A DNA stretch of 7,652 nucleotides from an uncultured Alistipes sp. (GTDB lineage Bacteria; Bacteroidota; Bacteroidia; Bacteroidales; Rikenellaceae), in NCBI GenBank assembly GCA_900766655.1, contig CAAFWE010000053.1, positions 1 to 7,652 of the forward strand, given 5' to 3'. Position numbers and translations under genes: made by a program. This document shows, in pieces, positions 1 to 5,951 of this stretch. The notes below the pieces were generated by a model. The model was not told where the DNA came from and made no database searches. It was given only the letters and a program-made list of their open reading frames with translations. Numbering within the stretch: position 1 is the stretch's first letter; every line of letters starts with the position of its first letter.

Positions 1-600
1 AACTCGAAGATTGTAACTTGCCATGTTGGTAATGGTGGCTCGGTAACCGCAGTTTTGAATGGTAAGTCGTACTGCACCTCGATGGGCTTCTCACCGGTAG
101 ATGGCTTGATGATGGGAACTCGTTGCGGTGATGTTGATCCAAGCGCAGTACTCTATATCGCAGAGAAGGAGGGTATGTCTTTTGCTGATATTAACACAAT
201 GATTAACAAGAAGTCGGGTGTAGAGGCTGTATCGGGTGTATCGAGCGATATGCGTGATATCGACGATGCTTACGATGCTGGAAACGAGCGTGCTATTCTC
301 GCTCGCGATATGTACTACGATCGCGTTAAGCAGTATGTTGGTAAGTATGCAGCCTTGATGGGTGGCATCGATTTGCTCATCTTCACTGGTGGCGTAGGCG
401 AGAACTCTGCTGATTTGCGTCGTTGGGTTTCGCACAATATGGAGTTCCTCGGCATCGAGATCAACGATGCAGTAAACGATGTAACTCGTGGTACCGACAC
501 AATCCTCTCGACCGAGGCTTCGAGAGTGAAGGTTGCAGTTATCGCAACTAACGAGGAGTTGGTTATTGCTCAGGATACTTATAGATTGATTAACAAGTAG
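1..600 (+). CDS. ackA: Acetate kinase, C-terminal half (5' end outside window)
   Basis: Interconverts acetyl phosphate plus ADP with acetate plus ATP in the cytoplasm, the ATP-yielding last step of acetate fermentation. The reading frame is open from base 1, so 199 residues are visible of a family that is usually about 400 long. Visible family motifs are the nucleotide-binding CHVGNGGS (visible residues 8-14), GLMMGTRCGDVDPS (35-48), whose Arg matches the catalytic Arg241 of the Methanosarcina enzyme, FTGGVGEN in the ATP site, and near the C-terminus ATNEELVIAQD, whose Glu matches Glu384. The GTRCGD and TNEEL forms fit acetate kinase better than butyrate kinase. The gene ends in TAG, 5 bases before an acyltransferase gene, so they are almost certainly co-transcribed. 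Codons are strongly biased (GAG, TCG, CGT/CGC), as expected for a highly expressed gene. The promoter and start are outside the window. Confidence 0.96.
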   Translation, partial: NSKIVTCHVGNGGSVTAVLNGKSYCTSMGFSPVDGLMMGTRCGDVDPSAVLYIAEKEGMSFADINTMINKKSGVEAVSGVSSDMRDIDDAYDAGNERAILARDMYYDRVKQYVGKYAALMGGIDLLIFTGGVGENSADLRRWVSHNMEFLGIEINDAVNDVTRGTDTILSTEASRVKVAVIATNEELVIAQDTYRLINK

Positions 601-605
601 AAAAT

Positions 606-1508
606 ATGAAACATTTATCAGAAATTGTAGACGCTGCTCGTGCGCGTGGTCGCAAGCGTTTGGCGGTAGCATATGGTCAGGATGCACACACCATCGAGGC
701 AGTGTATGATGCATATAAGGATGGTATTGTAGAGGCTACTCTCTTCGGTGACAAGGAGGTTATCGAGAAGACTTGTGCCGAGTTGGGTGTAGACCCTTCG
801 ATTTTCACTATCGTAGACGAGAAGAATCCTGCCAAGGCGGTAGCAGCAGCGGTTAAGGCTGTTGTTTCGAACGAGGCCGATGTGTTGATGAAGGGATTGG
901 TGTCGACCGATGTCTATATGCGTGGCATCTTGAACAAGGAGGCTGGTTTGTTCCCTCCAAAGGGCGTGTTGAGCCACATCTCGGTGTTTGAGTGGGCTGG
1001 TTATCACAAGCTCCTCCTCGCATCGGATATCGCAGTGTTGCCATTGCCAGATTTGAAGCAGAAGCAGGCTCTCATCAAGTATATCGCTCAGGTGGCAAAG
1101 ACCTTGGAGATTGATACTCCAAAGATTGCTTGCGTAGCAGCAATGGAGTTGGTCAATGCAAATATCCCTGCAATGGCCGAGGCTGCTATCCTCTCGAAGA
1201 TGGCAGATCGTGGTCAGCTCGGCAATGTGATTGTTGATGGTCCGTTGTCGCTCGATATCGCACTCTACAAGGAGGTTGCAGAGCATAAGAAGATTAAGGG
1301 CTCGGCAGTTGCAGGTGACGCAGATGCGTTGTTGTTCCCTAATATCGAGTCTGGTAATGTATTCTTCAAGAGCGTATCGCACATCGGTGGTGGCGAGTTG
1401 GCTGCCATGGTTGTGGGTACAAACAAGCCTTGTGTGTTGACATCGCGTGGTGACTCGGCGTTGTCGAAGAAGTATTCGATTGCGTTGGCTTGCTTGTCGG
1501 CGAAATAA
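606..1508 (+). CDS. Phosphate acetyl-/butyryltransferase family protein
   Basis: Predicted to exchange CoA for phosphate on an acyl-CoA (acetyl-CoA or butyryl-CoA), giving the acyl phosphate used by the kinase encoded just upstream. The 300-residue length and single PTA/PTB domain match phosphate butyryltransferase (Ptb) rather than the long, multi-domain Pta of enterobacteria. Family features are an N-terminal Rossmann-like half with AVAYGQDAHTIEAV (about 21-34), the MKGLVSTDVYMRGIL segment (about 95-109), DGPLSLDIAL (about 211-220) and a C-terminal IESGNVFFKS followed by GGGELAAMVVGTNKPCVLTSRGDS, the usual CoA/phosphate-site region. The gene starts 5 bases after the ackA stop and shares its strong codon bias, so the pair is likely one highly expressed unit. 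The acyl group cannot be decided from sequence alone. Being next to an acetate kinase favours acetyl-CoA or a mixture, so I give no symbol (ptb or pta would both be guesses). Confidence 0.92.
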   Translation: MKHLSEIVDAARARGRKRLAVAYGQDAHTIEAVYDAYKDGIVEATLFGDKEVIEKTCAELGVDPSIFTIVDEKNPAKAVAAAVKAVVSNEADVLMKGLVSTDVYMRGILNKEAGLFPPKGVLSHISVFEWAGYHKLLLASDIAVLPLPDLKQKQALIKYIAQVAKTLEIDTPKIACVAAMELVNANIPAMAEAAILSKMADRGQLGNVIVDGPLSLDIALYKEVAEHKKIKGSAVAGDADALLFPNIESGNVFFKSVSHIGGGELAAMVVGTNKPCVLTSRGDSALSKKYSIALACLSAK

Positions 1509-1551
1509 TTTCGACGAGGCAGATGCCAATGGCTAAAAGTTATTAGGAAAA

Positions 1552-1971
1552 GTGAAACTTCTAGTCTTAAACGGTCCTAACCTCAATTTGCAGGGTAGGC
1601 GTGATAGGTCGGTCTATGGTGCGGAGAGTTTCGAGGAGTTTATCCCTCGACTCCGCGCCTTGTACTCGGCCCACACTATCGATTATGCCCAGTCGAATAT
1701 CGAGGGCGAGTTGATAGATGCTCTCCATAGGGCGGAAGGGGAGTACGATGGAGTGTTGTTCAACGCTGGCGGTTATACCCATACTTCGGTAGCGTTGCGC
1801 GATGCCATTGATGCAGTATCGGTGCCTGTCATTGAGATTCACATCTCGAATGTCTCGGCACGCGAGGAGTTCCGTCACACATCTCTGATTGGTGCCACCT
1901 GCATAGGTACCATTGCGGGCTTCGGTCTCGACTCCTATCGTCTGGGTGTGGAGGCTATGCTCAGCCGCTAA
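1552..1971 (+). CDS. aroQ: Type II 3-dehydroquinate dehydratase
   Basis: Removes water from 3-dehydroquinate to give 3-dehydroshikimate, the third step of the shikimate pathway to aromatic amino acids. The 139-residue length fits the dodecameric type II family. Visible motifs are LNGPNLNLQGRRDRSVYG (6-23) holding the catalytic Arg17 and Tyr22, FNAGGYTHTS (70-79) with substrate-binding Asn71 and His77, EIHISN (95-100) with catalytic His97, and Arg108 in REEFRHTS. The start must be GTG at 1552: an in-frame TAA lies at 1534-1536, with no ATG between it and the conserved N-terminus. A weak AGGA lies just before the start. The usual SNHEG motif reads SNIEG (48-52), a position that also varies in other type II enzymes. 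The gene lies 43 bases after the acyltransferase gene with no clear terminator, and 14 bases before a flippase gene. Confidence 0.97.
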   Translation: MKLLVLNGPNLNLQGRRDRSVYGAESFEEFIPRLRALYSAHTIDYAQSNIEGELIDALHRAEGEYDGVLFNAGGYTHTSVALRDAIDAVSVPVIEIHISNVSAREEFRHTSLIGATCIGTIAGFGLDSYRLGVEAMLSR

Positions 1972-1985
1972 ATCATTTTTAGGTT

Positions 1986-3428
1986 ATGAAACTTGTCGAC
2001 CAAGTAGCCAAAGGTGTTGCGTGGAGTACTGCCGAGAAGGTCTGCTCGATGCTTCTGCAGATGGTCGTCAGCATTGTTGTTGCTCGATTGCTCGTCCCCG
2101 AGGATTTCGGAGTGATGGCGATCTTGACATTCTTTACAGCTGTAGCTTTGGTTGTGGTTGATAGCGGTTTCTCTCAAACCTTGCTTCGCAAGGAGGAACC
2201 CTCGAACGACGATTACAAGTCGGTGTTTCTCTTCAATTTGGGCGTATCAGCTCTGTTGTACATCCTCTTTGTCTTGTTATCGCCTCTCTTGGCTCGTTAC
2301 TACGAGTTGGAGGTTATCGCTACGATTGCACCAGTACTATTTCTGCTGTTGCCACTCAATGCATTGGGCATAATACAGAATACGAAACTCTCTCGCGAGT
2401 TTCGTTTTGGGGTGTTGTCGCGAATCAACTTCTTGGCTTCGCTTGTAGCTGGCGCAGCAGCTATTGTCGTTGCACTTTGCGGAGGTGGGGTATGGGCATT
2501 GGTTGCGCAACGACTCTTGGTTGTGTCAGTGCGTTCGTTGTTGTTGTGGTGGCGAGGTGATTGGCGAGGTGAAGGCAAGTTTAGCCGAGCCGCGTGGCGA
2601 GCAATGGCTCCATTTTCGTTTCGATTGATGTCGACCGATATGGTTTCGGCCATATATAACAATGTGGCGCAACTATTCATCGGTAAGGTCTATTCGCCAA
2701 ATACGCTCGGATATTTCAATCAAGCGCAGAAAATCAAGGATTTGCCAGTGCAGTCTGCAGTGCTTTCGGTGCAGACGGTGACCTATCCTGCGATGGCGAA
2801 GATTAAGGATGATACCGAAAAGTTTGCCGAGAGCTTCCGCAAGGTGCTGATGATCAATATCTTCGTGATGGCACCGATGGTTGTGGGTATGTCGATGGTA
2901 GCCGAGCCTCTCTTTATGCTCTTGCTGGGCGAACGATGGTTGCCTACGGTGCCATATTTCGAGGTTATTGCGTTTGCTGGTCTCTTCTATCCGCTTGCGA
3001 TGGTTGCCTACAATGTGCTGAAGGTCTATAGCAATGGTGCGATTATTTTTCGCTTGGAGTTGCTCAAGAAGGGTATAATGACTCTCGTTTTGGCTCTCAC
3101 CATTCCGCATTCTACGATGGCCATTGCCTATGGTTTGGTGGCAATGACTGCGATTGAGTTTGTGGTCAATTTTGCAGCTACACGACGATATACTTCGCTA
3201 TCGTGGCCAAAGATGCTCCGTTCGTTATTGCCTTCGCTTGTATTGACTGCTGTGATGACTCTTGCGCTCTATGTGATAGATTTCTACCTACATAACCTCT
3301 CTTCTATGCAGTTGCTCCTTCTGCAGATAGCAACGGGTGTTGCGGTCTATCTGCTCGGAGCTTGGATATTCAGATTGGAGGCATTCAGAGAGTTTATGTG
3401 TGTAATTAAAGGAGTTTTAAAGAGATGA
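1986..3428 (+). CDS. WzxC-like polysaccharide flippase (MOP superfamily)
   Basis: Predicted inner-membrane protein that flips lipid-linked sugar units for O-antigen, capsule or exopolysaccharide. It is 480 residues long with about 12 to 14 hydrophobic segments across its length. Two stretches typical of the WzxC/TuaB branch are visible: an N-terminal GVAWSTAEKV followed by VVARLLVPEDFG (32-42), and GYFNQAQKIKDLP (242-254), which resembles the GYYNRAQ...LP motif of that group. A basic loop with several Arg and Trp (about 183-205) separates the two halves. No glycosyltransferase, polymerase or other surface-polysaccharide gene lies nearby, so the substrate is unknown. The stop overlaps the thiL start as ATGA, which suggests translational coupling. 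It uses CGA for Arg often, unlike ackA and its partner, as expected for modest expression. Confidence 0.9.
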   Translation: MKLVDQVAKGVAWSTAEKVCSMLLQMVVSIVVARLLVPEDFGVMAILTFFTAVALVVVDSGFSQTLLRKEEPSNDDYKSVFLFNLGVSALLYILFVLLSPLLARYYELEVIATIAPVLFLLLPLNALGIIQNTKLSREFRFGVLSRINFLASLVAGAAAIVVALCGGGVWALVAQRLLVVSVRSLLLWWRGDWRGEGKFSRAAWRAMAPFSFRLMSTDMVSAIYNNVAQLFIGKVYSPNTLGYFNQAQKIKDLPVQSAVLSVQTVTYPAMAKIKDDTEKFAESFRKVLMINIFVMAPMVVGMSMVAEPLFMLLLGERWLPTVPYFEVIAFAGLFYPLAMVAYNVLKVYSNGAIIFRLELLKKGIMTLVLALTIPHSTMAIAYGLVAMTAIEFVVNFAATRRYTSLSWPKMLRSLLPSLVLTAVMTLALYVIDFYLHNLSSMQLLLLQIATGVAVYLLGAWIFRLEAFREFMCVIKGVLKR

Positions 3429-4408
3429 GAATATACGGAGAATTTGATTTTATAGATGACATTCGTAGAATGTTTGCCACAATGCCGAACAATGGCTTTG
3501 AGGGTATTGGTGACGATTGTGCAGTTCTGCCTATCGGCAACGACGAGGCATTGGTCTTTACATCGGATATGCTGAACGAGGATGTCCACTTTTGGGCCGA
3601 TAAGAGCACGCCATATCAGATTGGCTACAAGTCACTTATGGTGAATATTAGCGATGTGGCCGCTATGGGTGCCAAGCCCGTAGCAACATTGCTTTCGTTG
3701 GCTCTTCCACAAGAGTGTTTTGGAGACTGGTCCGAGGAGTTTATGCGTGGCTATCGTGATGCTTCGCAGAAACATAATGTCAAGTTGGTGGGCGGTGACA
3801 CAACCTCCTCAATCAACGACATCTGCATCAGCGTGACCGCCATTGGTCGTGCGCCTATGGCTAATATCAAGCGTCGCTCGGCTGCCAAGGTCGGCGATAT
3901 GATCTTCGTTACTGGCAAATTGGGAGCGTCGGCTATCGGTCTGAAGGATGTTGCGAAGGGTGTTCTCGATTCGGAGTACGCCAAGATACATCTGATGCCC
4001 GAGGCTCGAGTTGCCGAGGGAGAGTGGCTCGCCTCGCACGCTGATGTCCACGCTATGACAGATATCTCGGATGGCCTGGAGCGCGATTTGCAACATATCC
4101 TCGATGAGTCGAAGGTTAGTGCTATTGTTACCGAGCAATATGTGCCAAGGGTACAATCTGCTACTTTGGGCGAAACTATTCATGGTGGCGAGGACTATGA
4201 GCTGATCTTTACCGTCAGCGGGCCTAATATTCAGCGTTTGATGGATGAGTTCGAGCAGAAGTTCTCGAAACCATTATACCCGATTGGTACAATCGAGGAG
4301 TCGCAAAGTGATGTGCACGCACTTGGCTGGAAGGGCGAGAGCGGTGTGCGCTACAATGAGGAGGTGGGTGGCTACTGCCACTTCTGTATGCTACTCGACG
4401 ATGAATAG
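3425..4408 (+). CDS. thiL: Thiamine-monophosphate kinase
   Basis: Phosphorylates thiamine monophosphate with ATP to make thiamine diphosphate, the active cofactor, in the last step of thiamine synthesis. At 327 residues it has the normal length and the PurM-like fold motifs in order: GIGDDCAVL (27-35), SDMLNEDVHF (47-56) with Mg-binding Asp, NISDVAAMGAKP (74-85), VGGDTT (122-127), DISDGLERDLQHI (213-225) and GGEDYELIF (254-262). The C-terminus is slightly cysteine-rich (GGYCHFC, 315-321), whereas many homologues have an HF ending without the cysteines. The ATG overlaps the flippase stop by 4 bases. No other thiamine gene is visible. The last 18 bases overlap the end of the convergent division gene on the other strand. 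Confidence 0.97.
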   Translation: MRIYGEFDFIDDIRRMFATMPNNGFEGIGDDCAVLPIGNDEALVFTSDMLNEDVHFWADKSTPYQIGYKSLMVNISDVAAMGAKPVATLLSLALPQECFGDWSEEFMRGYRDASQKHNVKLVGGDTTSSINDICISVTAIGRAPMANIKRRSAAKVGDMIFVTGKLGASAIGLKDVAKGVLDSEYAKIHLMPEARVAEGEWLASHADVHAMTDISDGLERDLQHILDESKVSAIVTEQYVPRVQSATLGETIHGGEDYELIFTVSGPNIQRLMDEFEQKFSKPLYPIGTIEESQSDVHALGWKGESGVRYNEEVGGYCHFCMLLDDE

Positions 4409-4720
4409 ATCCTCGTTCTTGCCCTGCATATAGTATTTTTCGCGGGCATACCGCTCGAGGAACTCGTCATTTTTAAGATTTTCGATAAGTAGGCTATCAC
4501 GACGGATGCTCTCCTCGTAGGTAGCCTTTCTTGTTTTGAGGTCGTTCATCTCGACAAGTGTCGAAACAATGGCAATCGAAGGGCGTCCAACGAGTATGAT
4601 TCCCAAGATAGCCAATACGGTAATAGTGATATAGAGTGTATACTCCTTTATCTTGTTGATAGCAGAGTTTGTTACACCCTTGACAGTATTGGTTATTTTT
4701 TTTGCGCTCTTCTTTACCAT
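4391..4720 (-). CDS. FtsB/DivIC-family septum formation protein
   Basis: A small single-pass inner-membrane protein of the FtsB/DivIC family, which works with FtsL and FtsQ/DivIB to activate septal peptidoglycan synthesis at division. The 109 residues show a basic cytoplasmic N-terminus with several Lys (3-25), one membrane segment (about 27-45), a coiled-coil-like periplasmic stretch rich in charged residues and Leu (about 52-85), and the family's C-terminal motif FLERYAREKYYMQGKNEDLFIV (split here as FLERYAREKYYM 87-98 and QGKNEDLFIV 99-108). A run of eight A lies in codons 6 to 9. It starts 4 bases after queE and is probably the last gene of hpt-queE-ftsB. FtsB and DivIC cannot be told apart at this length, so no symbol is given. 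Confidence 0.88.
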   Translation of the reverse strand: MVKKSAKKITNTVKGVTNSAINKIKEYTLYITITVLAILGIILVGRPSIAIVSTLVEMNDLKTRKATYEESIRRDSLLIENLKNDEFLERYAREKYYMQGKNEDLFIVE

Positions 4721-4724
4721 TGCT

Positions 4725-5351
4725 TTACGGAATTCTCATATACTTGTGGCTCTGAATCGATATGCTCCACTTTGGGTTGCGCTTGGCATACTCAACAAGT
4801 GTAGGCATAATAGTCTCGGCTACACTCCACTCTGGCTGAAGGAATAGGTAGCAGCTAATATTCACCTTCGATGCGCACTCCTCGGCCCACTCCAAATCGC
4901 TCTCGTCTTGGATAATCACCTTGAGCTCGTGTGCACGACGATAGGCATCCTCGAGTGGTGCAAGCTTGCGCTTTGGTGAGAGACATACCCAGTCGAATAC
5001 TCCAGTGAATGGGTGCGATCCCGATGTCTCGAGGAATATGGCCAAATCCTTCTCTTTCAATTTGCGAGTGAGAGGTTCGAGAGGGTAGAGTAGTGGCTCG
5101 CCACCTGTGATGACAATCGACTGCGCTTCGCACGCTACAGCTCGCTCGACAATCACATCGATGTCGGTAGGAGGGTAGATACGCGAATTCCAAGTGTACT
5201 TGGCATCGCACCAAGCGCAACCAACATCGCATCCGCCAAGGCGAATGAAGTAGGCGGGCTTGCCCGTATGGAAACCCTCTCCTTGGATTGTGTAGAAATC
5301 CTCAACAAGCGGCAACTTTGCTCCGCCCTCGAATATATCGGTGTTAGTCAT
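4725..5351 (-). CDS. queE: 7-carboxy-7-deazaguanine synthase (radical SAM)
   Basis: Radical SAM enzyme that contracts the ring of 6-carboxytetrahydropterin to 7-carboxy-7-deazaguanine, a step towards preQ0 and the tRNA base queuosine. In 208 residues it shows the N-terminal substrate region LPLVEDFYTIQGEGFHTGKP (13-32), the iron-sulfur motif C41-x3-C45-x2-C48 with CDAKYTWN after it, ITGGEPLL (81-88) for SAM binding, LETSGS (107-112), LSPKRKL (124-130) and the terminal SIQSHKYMRIP (198-208), close to the SIQTHKYxGI ending of QueE. The CX3CX2C spacing is the classical one. The start ATG overlaps the hpt stop by 8 bases, so translation is probably coupled. The other queuosine genes (queC, queD, queF) are not in this window. 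Confidence 0.95.
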   Translation of the reverse strand: MTNTDIFEGGAKLPLVEDFYTIQGEGFHTGKPAYFIRLGGCDVGCAWCDAKYTWNSRIYPPTDIDVIVERAVACEAQSIVITGGEPLLYPLEPLTRKLKEKDLAIFLETSGSHPFTGVFDWVCLSPKRKLAPLEDAYRRAHELKVIIQDESDLEWAEECASKVNISCYLFLQPEWSVAETIMPTLVEYAKRNPKWSISIQSHKYMRIP

Positions 5352-5892
5352 TTGCTAAAACGTAAATATCTTTGAGGTTGCGACCAAGCTGGTCGTAGTC
5401 CAAACCGTAGCCTACGATAAACTCGTTACCAATCTCCATCGCGCAATATTTGATAGGGAGGTCGTAGAGATACTTCTCAGGCTTGAAAAAGAGTGTGCAA
5501 ACCTCCACCGAGTTAGGATTCAACGACTTGATATATTGCAACATATGGTTGATGCTGTGACCTGTCTCCACAATATCCTCTACGATGATGATATCGCGTC
5601 CCTCGATGTCGAAATCGATGCCCGACTTCTGTGTGATAGAGCCTGTGGACTGTGTGCCCTCGTATGACGAAATGCGTACAAAAGTGACCTCGTTGTTGAA
5701 TGTGGTCTTGCGCACCAAGTCAGCAAGGAACATATACGAGCCATTCAGCACGCCAACAAATATTGGTGCCTTCTCGCTCGTTGCGTAGTCCTTATTGAGT
5801 TGCTCGGCGACTTTTGCAACAGCCTTGTCAATCTCCTCGGCTGGAATCATCACCTCGAAGGTCTTGTCGTTAAGGGTAACTCTCTGTTTCAT
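5344..5892 (-). CDS. hpt: Hypoxanthine phosphoribosyltransferase
   Basis: Salvages hypoxanthine and probably guanine by joining them to PRPP, giving IMP and GMP in the cytoplasm. The 182-residue length is typical. Visible features are VGVLNGSYMFLADLVR (47-62) with the pyrophosphate-binding loop, the flexible loop SSYEGTQSTG (75-84), the PRPP-binding stretch IIIVEDIVETGHSI (101-114) with the acidic pair Glu105-Asp106, Lys148 in PIKY, and FIVGYGLDYDQLGRNL (158-173), with Asp165 and Arg171 at the positions of human Asp193 and Arg199. One oddity is Glu109 where the catalytic base of human HPRT is Asp137. It is the first gene after a promoter and overlaps queE by 8 bases. Confidence 0.95.
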   Translation of the reverse strand: MKQRVTLNDKTFEVMIPAEEIDKAVAKVAEQLNKDYATSEKAPIFVGVLNGSYMFLADLVRKTTFNNEVTFVRISSYEGTQSTGSITQKSGIDFDIEGRDIIIVEDIVETGHSINHMLQYIKSLNPNSVEVCTLFFKPEKYLYDLPIKYCAMEIGNEFIVGYGLDYDQLGRNLKDIYVLAND

Positions 5893-5916
5893 CTCTGACT
5901 AAAACTTTATTTTTTG

Positions 5917-5924
5917 CAAAGATA
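5917..5924 (-). promoter_or_regulatory. Bacteroidetes-type -7 promoter box for hpt-queE-ftsB
   Basis: Read on the minus strand these bases are TATCTTTG, an exact match to the Bacteroidetes -7 consensus TAnnTTTG. It lies 24 bases before the hpt ATG, in the 59-base gap after the MATE gene, which suits a short leader. A clear TTTG at -33 is missing: the expected region reads GATAGGATT. Transcription should start a few bases downstream, near 5910. The AT-rich setting supports the call. Confidence 0.7.
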
Positions 5925-5951
5925 ACGATTCTATTCTAAAATCCTATCCTT

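Noticed and set aside
91..714. A 207-residue open frame antisense to ackA
   Set aside because: Same cause: within ackA it is codon-aligned and kept open by codon bias, ending at a TCA serine codon. It has no recognisable domain.
1506..1513. TAATTTCG as a -7 promoter box for aroQ
   Set aside because: It has one mismatch to TAnnTTTG, overlaps the preceding stop codon and has no clear -33 partner. Too weak to call.
618..1529. A 303-residue open frame antisense to the acyltransferase gene
   Set aside because: Its codons align with the sense codons, so it stays open only because the sense gene avoids TTA, CTA and TCA (it uses TTG, CTC and TCG). It ends exactly at a TCA serine codon. The protein is rich in Arg, Cys and His and resembles no family I know.
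1522..1534. Short inverted repeat GCCA-A-TGGC between the acyltransferase gene and aroQ as a terminator
   Set aside because: Only a 4-base stem with a 1-base loop and no T-run, so it could not fold into a terminator.
1693..1707. SNIEG instead of SNHEG in AroQ as a possible loss of function
   Set aside because: This position varies among active type II dehydroquinases, and the catalytic Arg17, Tyr22 and His97 are all present.
4696..4703. Run of eight T (eight A on the coding strand) near the start of the ftsB-like gene as a phase-variation tract
   Set aside because: It simply encodes Lys-Lys-Ile in a Lys-rich N-terminus, is short, and an on/off switch for a division gene is unlikely.
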